A program made the position numbers and the translations under genes. From Hyphomicrobiaceae bacterium (GTDB lineage Bacteria; Pseudomonadota; Alphaproteobacteria; Rhizobiales; Hyphomicrobiaceae): a stretch of DNA of 64,000 nt. This document shows, in pieces, positions 54,055 through 60,778 of this stretch. Each line of letters begins with the position of its first letter. The stretch's first letter is position 1. Location of the stretch: positions 682,001 to 746,000 of the forward strand of contig JALHOW010000003.1 of the NCBI GenBank assembly GCA_022842785.1. Direction: 5' to 3'. The notes below the pieces were generated by a model, which made no database searches, was not told the DNA's origin, and saw only the letters and a list, made by a program, of their open reading frames with translations.

Positions 54055-55122
54055 CTAGACAGGGCCCCCTGTGGTGGATGGATGGATAGCGGCCTGTGAT
54101 TGCGGGGAGCCAAAGCTAAATTCAATGGGCTGTCGGGGCTTGGATCGAACTACCCGGAGGAGGCCATTAGCACGAAGACTATCAATCGCACTTCGATAGT
54201 TCGACTCCGTCCAGCCTGGCAGTGTCTGGCAAGCGGCCATGCTCCTTCGGCAAAGTCGGAAGGCCTCTCCCCGTTGCACTCGCGCGGAGTGCTCGATGCG
54301 AAGTTTCATTTCCAGGACAAACGGGTTGCCCGGATACAGGCGTGCGCGCTCGTGGACTAGCTCTTTACTCAGCACAACTCGCCCCGATGAACCGACCCAA
54401 TTTTTCCCCTGGACCTCATAATTCCATGCGCTACGTGCGACTTCCCTGACTTCAGCCTCTGTCATGGGGGGAGCGCACTCGTCATTTCGAGTAATGGCCA
54501 CGTCCAGCAAGGCGTCAAAGTCATCGCAGGCCGGTGCTGATCTCAAGCACTGACGGAACAACCATTCGTTCCGCCGCCCCTTCTCAATGACCACTCTCTC
54601 AGCCTTCGACCTTCCTGCATGGAGAGCCTCCGCCCGAAACTCCGGAAGCTGCGCCAGGGTGGTCTGGTCGAGCGCTCCTTCTACAAACTCATACTGTCTC
54701 CCAGTGACCGGGCTCACGCTGGGCGGGATCAATACGATATTGCGTGACGCCTTTACCTCGACATCAATGCCGTCTGAGCTCCGGAGATCTGTGGGCTTAG
54801 CGAGGGGGTGAGAACGGTAGTACAGATGCCACCCACGACTGGCTGTTTGGCATATGAGAGGTGTATCTCCGAAGCGTCTACGCATCGCGTCCAATAGGCC
54901 GGCGTCGTCTATGTCAACCACCGCGAGGTCGCTCGCATCACAAAGCAGTGCGATATTTTCATCGCCAAATTTGGCCTGAAGTTTCTCCACGTTCCCGAGC
55001 GTTACGATAGCCCTGTGGTAGCCCTTTATTAGCGGCCGTTTTCCATCGGGGCCGCCGACCGGTACCGGGGCAAGGCCCAAATCACACGCCGCATAGGCGA
55101 GTTTTCCGAACGCGCCCGTCAT
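54055..55122 (-). CDS. Primase-polymerase (Prim-Pol/PriCT) replication protein
   Basis: A 355-aa protein. The Prim-Pol domain has LAVVDIDD (DxD catalytic pair), ASRGWHLYYRS (sxH motif) and GIDVEVKASRNIVLIPPS. A PriCT-1-like domain follows (RNEWLFRQCLR … TEAEVREVARSAWNY). The C-terminal 90 residues look like a winged helix (ESNYRSAIDSLRANGLLRV). No helicase domain is attached. The ATG at 55122 has GGGGGGC upstream. The same frame is open to 55401 and reads protein-like (DEANDEKQLISRLLRANRV), so the gene may start earlier. It probably initiates replication of the excised island. Confidence 0.85.
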   Translation of the reverse strand: MTGAFGKLAYAACDLGLAPVPVGGPDGKRPLIKGYHRAIVTLGNVEKLQAKFGDENIALLCDASDLAVVDIDDAGLLDAMRRRFGDTPLICQTASRGWHLYYRSHPLAKPTDLRSSDGIDVEVKASRNIVLIPPSVSPVTGRQYEFVEGALDQTTLAQLPEFRAEALHAGRSKAERVVIEKGRRNEWLFRQCLRSAPACDDFDALLDVAITRNDECAPPMTEAEVREVARSAWNYEVQGKNWVGSSGRVVLSKELVHERARLYPGNPFVLEMKLRIEHSARVQRGEAFRLCRRSMAACQTLPGWTESNYRSAIDSLRANGLLRVVRSKPRQPIEFSFGSPQSQAAIHPSTTGGPV

Positions 55123-55324
55123 GAGCGCCCCCCGTGGTTTAGACAATTCGGTACGGCGAGCGGCCCACCCAACCCAATGCAGGCCCGGAGTGGATCGCGC
55201 TGCCGGTAGCGCTTCGAGCGAGACTTTGATCTCGGTTTGGCCTTTGAACTTTCGCGTGCTCCATGCGTGCACACGGTTAGCACGAAGTAATCTCGAAATG
55301 AGCTGCTTTTCATCGTTGGCCTCA

Positions 55325-55645
55325 TCAATCTTGCAAAGCAACGTGACGCGCCCGTGCGGCTCTCTTTGAGCGCTCCGAGTGCCTGGCATCCACCCCGTCA
55401 CTCTGCGCGGCGCCGCTCAACCAAGCCACCACTTCGGCGGTAAGGAATACGTTGGATCCGCCCACCAAGCGGCGTGGCGGCAAAAGCCCCTTCTTTTCCT
55501 TTCGAAGCACCGTCGACATGTCCCAGTGCATTACGCGGCAGAATTCGCTCAATGTCAGGACGACGCGAGCCTCGAGCAGTTGCCGGCCGCTTAGATCGCT
55601 ATTCGAATTTGTTGCGCTACGCGCAGGGGTAGCCTTAGTGACCAT
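55325..55645 (-). CDS. AlpA/excisionase-like helix-turn-helix protein
   Basis: A 106-aa small DNA-binding protein. ARVVLTLSEFCRVMHWDMST and VGGSNVFLTAEVVAWLSG form a MerR/AlpA-like winged helix. The ends are basic and disordered. The ATG at 55645 has GGAG about 10 bases upstream. It precedes the Prim-Pol gene on the same strand. In P4-like elements the AlpA homologue controls integrase or excision, which would be its likely role here. Confidence 0.72.
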   Translation of the reverse strand: MVTKATPARSATNSNSDLSGRQLLEARVVLTLSEFCRVMHWDMSTVLRKEKKGLLPPRRLVGGSNVFLTAEVVAWLSGAAQSDGVDARHSERSKRAARARHVALQD

Positions 55646-56001
55646 GCTGGTGCACTCCAGTCTCGAGTTCTGAGGATTTTCGGAGGACCCAGCGTCAGCG
55701 GTGCACGGCTGCGTTTTCGCCCGTGGGCTTCGGCAGCAACGTCAGCAGCGGTTTCGGCTTCGGGCGGAAGGACCTTCTGTTGGCTCGGTCGGGCCCACCG
55801 CTGCCTCGCTTGGCTTTGGTGGGACAGAGCATACTGCCTCAAAGGTCGGTCGACCAATTGCTTGCATAAGTTGTGATTGGCTTGTAGGCAAGGGCGCCGG
55901 CAAGCATTCGGCGGTTTTTTGTGGACCGCTGGGACATCGAGTTACCGTTAGTAGTGTTTGGTAACAGCGCTGAGCCGGCGCGCGTCTGATAGGGCGTTGA
56001 A
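55646..56001. other. Island right end, non-coding, with inverted repeat
   Basis: No gene is seen. GTTACC (55941-55946) and GGTAAC (55960-55965) form an inverted repeat about 40 bp before attR. It may be an integrase or excisionase arm site. This stretch must also supply the promoter for the rebuilt tRNA-Gly, but I could not find a convincing one. Confidence 0.45.
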
Positions 56002-56044
56002 TTCGCGGGTGTAGCTCAATGGTAGAGCAACAGCCTTCCAAGCT
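56002..56044 (+). repeat. attR: right copy of the 43-bp direct repeat
   Basis: Identical to 34208-34250. Here the repeat continues into the native 3' half of the tRNA, so this side carries the working gene. The island therefore supplies the 5' half of the tRNA and its promoter. Confidence 0.9.
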
Positions 56045-56078
56045 GATGACGAGGGTTCGATTCCCTTCACCCGCTCCA
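56005..56078 (+). tRNA. tRNA-Gly (anticodon TCC), rebuilt at the right island border
   Basis: The acceptor strand GCGGGTG (56005-56011) pairs with CACCCGC (56068-56074), followed by T and encoded CCA (56076-56078). The D arm, a 7-base anticodon loop CTTCCAA with TCC, and a T arm with GGTTCGATTCC are all present. The 5' half comes from the island, the 3' half from the chromosome. Confidence 0.95.
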
Positions 56079-56202
56079 ACACTTAGCACATTCGACCCTG
56101 AGATTTTGCACCGTTTTCGCACCAGCGTTGGCAACTCTGGGCAACGAGCCGCGGGTGCAGTCGCGCAGTGACCGACAATCACGCAGATCCCGTTCAGCAC
56201 GT

Positions 56203-56453
56203 CGGTTGAGCAACATCCTGATTGTCGCGCCAAAGCTTCTGGGCCCCAATGGAAGGAGGAGCTGGAGACCAAATTCGACATTCCCGCAGGGGTGGCGATC
56301 GGCCGTGATTTGTTGACGCTAAGCCAGCCGGCGGGTGGGGGCGCAGTGATCACCACTTATCACTCTGCACGCCGATACATCGAGCGCCTGCGCCGCGATC
56401 GATTTCAGATGTTGATTCTCGATGAGGCCCACAAGCTGACGGGGCAAGAACAT
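56203..56453 (+). pseudogene. Remnant of a SNF2/DEAD-type helicase gene
   Basis: The frame up to about 56240 reads NILIVAPKLLG. After a one-base shift the DNA reads PQWKEELETKFDIPAGV, then VITTYHSARRYIERL and FQMLILDEAHKLTGQ. These are helicase motifs Ia and II in the right order and spacing, but the start, motif I and everything after motif II are missing. The frame is broken near 56240. It is a decayed fragment of a helicase, probably from an older defence locus next to the tRNA. From 56079 to 56202 and from 56454 to 56594 I see nothing else. Confidence 0.75.
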
Positions 56454-56594
56454 CCATCGACACACCCAAGATCGAGTGATCGTTGAAGCCGTGATAGGCT
56501 GTTCTGTATCGGAGAGATCTGGTCGTCTGACTTACACGTGGATAGAGCTATGTTTGCAGGACGTCCCGACCAGATGTCTGCGCCCTGGAGCATA

Positions 56595-57947
56595 CTAACT
56601 TACCAACCACCCGCCGCCGCGCCCAATGAACGCATCGCGCTCTCGCGCGGCCTCAGGGATCGGCAATCCTAGCACAGGCAACAATTGTCGGAGATTGGAG
56701 GCGATCAGATCAGCGAACGTCTTCATGCCTGTATTATCCAAATTTGTCAGTGCATTGCCAAGCCCATCGGCAATCAAGCGCCCGTGCCTTTCGGCAACCC
56801 GTCGTCGCGCGGCAGCGCCCGCAACTCCAAGAATTTGCAAGAACGCATCTACGTCCGCACGCGTTATGTCGGATAGCGTCGTTGCTGCACCGATGTTGAA
56901 AGCCAGCTCGTCGGTAAGAGCCGCATCGAGACGTGTTGGCAGCAGATCGTAGCGCGGCGCCACGCGTAATCTGCTACCCGGCTCATGCAATAGAGCAAAG
57001 TTCTTTGCGTGTCCGTCAACGTTCCCCGTCATCAGGTCGAACAGCGTCGCGCCGATTAAGCGATCACGTTCGCCGGCTGGATCAGCTGTCGCATCAAGAA
57101 CTCTCTTGATCGCTGCAGCATCAAAGCGACGGCCGTCCGCACCGTGCCGCTCATACTTGAGCCGCGCCGGAAGCCCGAGCGCCTGGGCAAAGTCCTCCTG
57201 ATGCAGGCGGATAACGCGCCCATTCCCATCATGCGCACGGTCGAACCGCTTGACCAACAGAGCCGCAATGCCACCTTTTTCGAAGACCTCGGCTTCAACC
57301 GTTTCAAATCCCAGCTGACGAGAAAGGCCGAGCGTCGCAGCCTCATGCGCCGCATCGCGAAGATGCGCCCTGTCGGGGACCTTGAGAATGTGCGTGGTTG
57401 GAGCACCCGTGCCTGCGTTCGGCTCTGCCAACCGCCCATCAGGGAGCAAGGTCAGCGCGATCTTGCTTTGCACCCCAGCAAGCGGCGATGGATCAGACGT
57501 TCCCTCGGGCAAGGCGCGCCGTTCTTGCAGCGCCGCGATGATAGAGGTCAATCTCTCTTCGCTAAAGACCACGTAGTCCGTGGCGTAGTCGCCCGGGACT
57601 TTCACCGCCGGTGCGCCGGCAGGCAGCACCGACAGCGCGCCGGCGCAATCCTTGCCCAGATGCTGCAATAGGCCAGCGATGTCGTCTCTGGCCAGGCCTT
57701 CCCGCGCCATGACGTCAGCCAACGCGCCGTCACGTTCCTGCAGCAGATTGTCGAAGAATGCGCGTGAGACAACGTCCTCGTAGGGCTCGTCCGTCAACGG
57801 CAAGGATAGCGACACCGGCAACGCGGTCGCATCGGCGAGGTGCGCCGCGGTGTAAGCGAACGCCAGCGCTCCGCGATCATCCCGAACGAGCACGCCCGCC
57901 GGTTCGGCAAAGCCATCAAGGCGGACATCGAGAATGAGTTCGCTCAT
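56595..57947 (-). CDS. hipA: HipA-type Ser/Thr kinase toxin
   Basis: A 450-aa protein kinase toxin; E. coli HipA phosphorylates glutamyl-tRNA synthetase. Here GVQSKIAL (158-165) is the Ser-containing P-loop region, LVKRFDR (231-237) a core motif, GNVDGHAKN (308-316) the catalytic loop with Asp311, and APRYDL (330-335) the metal-binding Asp334. Length and order are normal, so the toxin looks intact. The ATG at 57947 is 2 bp after the hipB stop; a TTG two codons earlier is ignored. Confidence 0.93.
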   Translation of the reverse strand: MSELILDVRLDGFAEPAGVLVRDDRGALAFAYTAAHLADATALPVSLSLPLTDEPYEDVVSRAFFDNLLQERDGALADVMAREGLARDDIAGLLQHLGKDCAGALSVLPAGAPAVKVPGDYATDYVVFSEERLTSIIAALQERRALPEGTSDPSPLAGVQSKIALTLLPDGRLAEPNAGTGAPTTHILKVPDRAHLRDAAHEAATLGLSRQLGFETVEAEVFEKGGIAALLVKRFDRAHDGNGRVIRLHQEDFAQALGLPARLKYERHGADGRRFDAAAIKRVLDATADPAGERDRLIGATLFDLMTGNVDGHAKNFALLHEPGSRLRVAPRYDLLPTRLDAALTDELAFNIGAATTLSDITRADVDAFLQILGVAGAAARRRVAERHGRLIADGLGNALTNLDNTGMKTFADLIASNLRQLLPVLGLPIPEAARERDAFIGRGGGWLVS

Positions 57948-57949
57948 GG

Positions 57950-58405
57950 TCAACGCTTCCGGGCCACGAGATCGATGCCGATCGCCGACGCGACGCCAAC
58001 CACCTTGTCGAATTCCAGTGTCGCTTTTCCGTTCTCAAGCTCGGAGACGAAGCGACGCCCGACGCCGACCAGGTCGGCGAACGCTTGCTGCGACAGCTTT
58101 CGCAGTTCCCGCTCTTCCCGCACCAAATCCCCCAAATCCTGCGCGGTTGCAATTCTGGCCTGCGAAGCGGTCACGGTGCTTGTCTCGTCCGGCCCCCCCT
58201 CTATTGGCGGCCGTACAGCGCGGATGCCTCGATCTGGCGAGAAGGTCTCGGTCAGCTTCAACCCCGGTCGCATCTCAGCGCCAACGTCCAGAGGCGTTAT
58301 CGCCTTGTCCGCCACTGGTTTGATGGACTGAGCGACCCGACGGGCGAGGTCCATCGCAGCGACAGGGTTCGGATGCGCTGGCACCGGCGATGATTTTTTG
58401 GCCAT
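57950..58405 (-). CDS. hipB: HipB-type XRE antitoxin with N-terminal extension
   Basis: A 151-aa antitoxin and repressor. The Cro/CI helix-turn-helix is at the C-terminal end (about 92-148: LVREERELRKLSQQAFADLV, then GVGRRFVSELENG). HipB proteins are usually about 90 residues, so the first 85 residues, Pro- and charge-rich, are an added tail, perhaps disordered. The ATG at 58405 has GGGA as ribosome-binding site, and that GGGA is part of the first operator palindrome. HipB bound there would block both transcription and translation start. Confidence 0.87.
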   Translation of the reverse strand: MAKKSSPVPAHPNPVAAMDLARRVAQSIKPVADKAITPLDVGAEMRPGLKLTETFSPDRGIRAVRPPIEGGPDETSTVTASQARIATAQDLGDLVREERELRKLSQQAFADLVGVGRRFVSELENGKATLEFDKVVGVASAIGIDLVARKR

Positions 58406-58412
58406 GATCTGC

Positions 58413-58588
58413 TCCCGTACGGGACCATAGGCGTTTATCGAGGGAGATTCAAGCTCTTTTGCGCCCGTACGGTATCAATGGTATTTATGTATTGCTCCCG
58501 TACGGGATCGTATTGAGGCGAGTGGTGCAAAAAGAGTAAACTGCTCCCGTTCGGGATCACGAGGCTCGTAATTGACGCACGTACGGCA
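58413..58588. promoter_or_regulatory. Array of five CGTACG-centred operators between hipBA and the Wadjet operon
   Basis: Sites of the form TCCCGTACGGGA are at 58413-58424 (exact), 58463-58474 (GCCCGTACGGTA), 58496-58507 (exact), 58545-58556 (TCCCGTTCGGGA) and 58577-58588 (GCACGTACGGCA, weak). Centres are 50, 33, 49 and 32 bp apart. The first overlaps the hipB ribosome-binding site. The last is about 95 bp before the jetA start. HipB is the natural candidate to bind them. Confidence 0.8.
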
Positions 58589-58682
58589 ATCCACAACCCC
58601 ACGTCCAACCATCATTGTTCATCGTGTTAGTTCCCGATACGTTCCCATGGGGCCTATGTCGATAGACTGCCGGGTGACACCC

Positions 58683-60167
58683 ATGGACTTCGAGACGCTT
58701 GAAACCCTGCGCGCGAACCACCCGGCGTGGCGTCTGCTTGGCGCAGATTCGGCGCCCCTGATCGCCAGCTTTCTCGATCGCGTGTTCCTAAAGCCCAACG
58801 TGCGGCAGATGTCGCAAACCGACTTGGCGCATCACCTCGATGACGAGCTCTTCAAGCTGCGCCGCGAGCTTGGCGAGAATCGCTTCCCGCGTGAGTCGCG
58901 TGCCTATCTCGACGAGTGGGCCTCGGACAAGAATGGCTGGTTGCGCAAGCGTTATGTGGCCGGCAGCGATGAGGCACAGTACGATATCACCCCCGCCACA
59001 GAAGTCGCGCTCACTTGGTTGTCGAACCTCGGCCGACGCCCTTTCATCAGCACCGAGTCCAGGCTCAGAACCGTTTTCGATCTCTTGCGCGATCTAATCA
59101 ATGACACCGAGCCCGAAATCGCCGCGCGTACCGCCGAGCTGACCCGGCGCCGGGTCGAGATCGACGCGGAGATCGCGCGGCTCGCGGCCGGCGAAATCCC
59201 GGTGCTCGATGATGCCGTCATCCGCGACCGCTTCCATCTTATCGTGGAAACCGCACAGAGCCTGTTGTCCGACTTCCGAGCCGTCGAGCAGAATTTCCGT
59301 ATGCTCGATCGCGACGCGCGCATCAAGATCGGATCGTGGGAAGGCAGCAAAGGCGATCTACTCGATCGCATCCTCGGCGATCGCGACGCCATCGCCGATA
59401 GCGACCAAGGCCGCAGCTTTCGGGCCTTTTACGATCTGTTGATGTCAACTGATCGGCAGGACGAACTGACCCGGCTGCTGGAGCGCATGCTGGCGCTCGA
59501 TCCAATCAAGCGCTTGAAACCGGATCGACGCATCAAGCGCGTGCACTTCGATTGGCTGACGGCGGCAGAGGCCACACAGCGAACGGTTGCCAAGCTTTCC
59601 GGCGAACTGCGGCGCTACCTCGATGACAAGGCCTGGCTCGAGAACCGGCGCATCATGGATCTGCTGCGCAACATCGAGGTGCACGCGGTCGAAGTCGGCG
59701 AGAAACCGCCGACGGGCGATTTCATGACGCTCGACGCTATGGCTCCCCAGATTACCTTGCCCATGGACCGTCCTTTGTTCACGCCGCCACACAAGCCAGA
59801 TCTGGACGATACACTTCCTGCAATCGATGCCGGCGATGTGTCCACCGACGCCCTGTTCGAGCTGGTGCACGTCGACAAACGCCGGCTACAGGCACAGATC
59901 TGGCGCGCCTTGCAGCAACAGGACCAGATCGCACTCACCGACATCGTGGAACAGCATCCACTCGAGCTCGGACTAGCCGAGCTCGTGGCCTACCTGTCGA
60001 TCGCCTCGGAGGATCCAAACAGCGTCATCGACGACCAGTCGAAAACGGCCATCGAGTGGATCGATGACGATGGCAAATTCAGACGTGCAACCATGCCGCA
60101 CGTCGTGTTCGTGCGGCACAGCGAGCCGTCTATCCTTGCTGACGGCAACCAAAGGGTGACACCATGA
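58683..60167 (+). CDS. jetA: Wadjet type I subunit JetA (DUF3375)
   Basis: A 494-aa protein, kleisin-like subunit of the SMC-type Wadjet complex that extrudes loops on closed circular plasmids and cuts them. Family features are the start MDFETLETLRANHPAWRLL, EWASDKNGWLRKRY, ALTWLSNLGRRPFISTESRL, and DQGRSFRAFYDLLMS. The start is uncertain: ATG at 58683 fits the family, while ATG at 58656 has a better GGGG upstream. The stop overlaps jetB by 4 bp. Expression probably starts within the operator array shared with hipBA. Confidence 0.9.
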   Translation: MDFETLETLRANHPAWRLLGADSAPLIASFLDRVFLKPNVRQMSQTDLAHHLDDELFKLRRELGENRFPRESRAYLDEWASDKNGWLRKRYVAGSDEAQYDITPATEVALTWLSNLGRRPFISTESRLRTVFDLLRDLINDTEPEIAARTAELTRRRVEIDAEIARLAAGEIPVLDDAVIRDRFHLIVETAQSLLSDFRAVEQNFRMLDRDARIKIGSWEGSKGDLLDRILGDRDAIADSDQGRSFRAFYDLLMSTDRQDELTRLLERMLALDPIKRLKPDRRIKRVHFDWLTAAEATQRTVAKLSGELRRYLDDKAWLENRRIMDLLRNIEVHAVEVGEKPPTGDFMTLDAMAPQITLPMDRPLFTPPHKPDLDDTLPAIDAGDVSTDALFELVHVDKRRLQAQIWRALQQQDQIALTDIVEQHPLELGLAELVAYLSIASEDPNSVIDDQSKTAIEWIDDDGKFRRATMPHVVFVRHSEPSILADGNQRVTP

Positions 60168-60778
60168 GCGAAGCGAGATCCAATGGCGCTCACGACGTGC
60201 TGCCGTTCACGCTGATCCATTTGATGAAAGGCGTGATCGATCGGGAGACCTCACCAGTTGTGTGGCAGGGATTGATGCAATGCACCGCGCAGGTTCGCGA
60301 CCACGTTGGCGTCATCGGCCTGGAGCTGACGTTCGATGAGGCAGAGGGTTATGCCTATCTCCGGCAACGGCCCGAGGTTGAGGGCGAGACATCCTTTCCG
60401 CGCCTTGTGCCGCGCCGCCAGCTTGGCTATTCGGTCAGCCTGCTGCTGGCATTGCTGCGTCGCCGTCTTGCAGAAGCCGATGCCAACAGTGGCGATACCC
60501 AGCTCGTCCTGACGCGAGGCGAGATCCACGACCTAGTCCGCCATTTGTCTCGCGACGCCAGCAATGAAGCGCGACAGGCCGATCGGCTCGATCGCGATAT
60601 CGACAGAATAGTCGAACTCGGATTTCTGCGACAGATCCGGCGCGATGCCGACACCTTCGAGGTCCGCCGCATCTTGGCGGCCTTCGTCAATGCACAATGG
60701 CTGAGCGAGTTCGATCAACGGCTGGCGGCCTACGCGGCTCATGCACGATCGAAACAAGATACGGCGGAGGACGCGTGA
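60164..60778 (+). CDS. jetB: Wadjet type I subunit JetB (DUF4194)
   Basis: A 204-aa KITE-like winged-helix subunit. FTLIHLMKGVIDRETSPVVW at the start, LGYSVSLLLALLRRRLAEAD and IDRIVELGFLRQI are typical DUF4194 stretches. It starts with ATGA over the jetA stop and ends with GTGA over the jetC start, so all three are translationally coupled. It would bridge JetA and the JetC motor. Confidence 0.9.
   Translation: MSEARSNGAHDVLPFTLIHLMKGVIDRETSPVVWQGLMQCTAQVRDHVGVIGLELTFDEAEGYAYLRQRPEVEGETSFPRLVPRRQLGYSVSLLLALLRRRLAEADANSGDTQLVLTRGEIHDLVRHLSRDASNEARQADRLDRDIDRIVELGFLRQIRRDADTFEVRRILAAFVNAQWLSEFDQRLAAYAAHARSKQDTAEDA

Larger units (their letters stand above)
34251..56044. mobile_element. Genomic island integrated in tRNA-Gly, P4-satellite-like ends with defence cargo
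   Basis: The 21.8-kb segment lies between the two 43-bp repeats. It has a tyrosine integrase at the left end and a primase-polymerase plus AlpA-like HTH at the right end. Between them are two defence blocks and two related non-coding modules. No capsid, terminase or conjugation genes are seen. The overall plan (int at one end, replication and regulator genes at the other, cargo inside) is that of P4-like satellites or integrative plasmids. Confidence 0.88.

Noticed and set aside
55119-55328. A 69-codon minus-strand gene between the HTH and Prim-Pol genes
   Set aside because: It is Arg/Lys/Ser-rich without features, and the frame used by Prim-Pol reads more protein-like over the same DNA.
55742-56356. 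A 204-codon minus-strand frame running through the tRNA gene
   Set aside because: It crosses the tRNA-Gly and the helicase remnant and has no coding character.
58413-58588. The five regularly spaced repeats as a CRISPR array
   Set aside because: Repeats are only 12 bp and palindromic, spacings alternate in length, and no cas gene is present; operators fit better. I saw no CRISPR array elsewhere.
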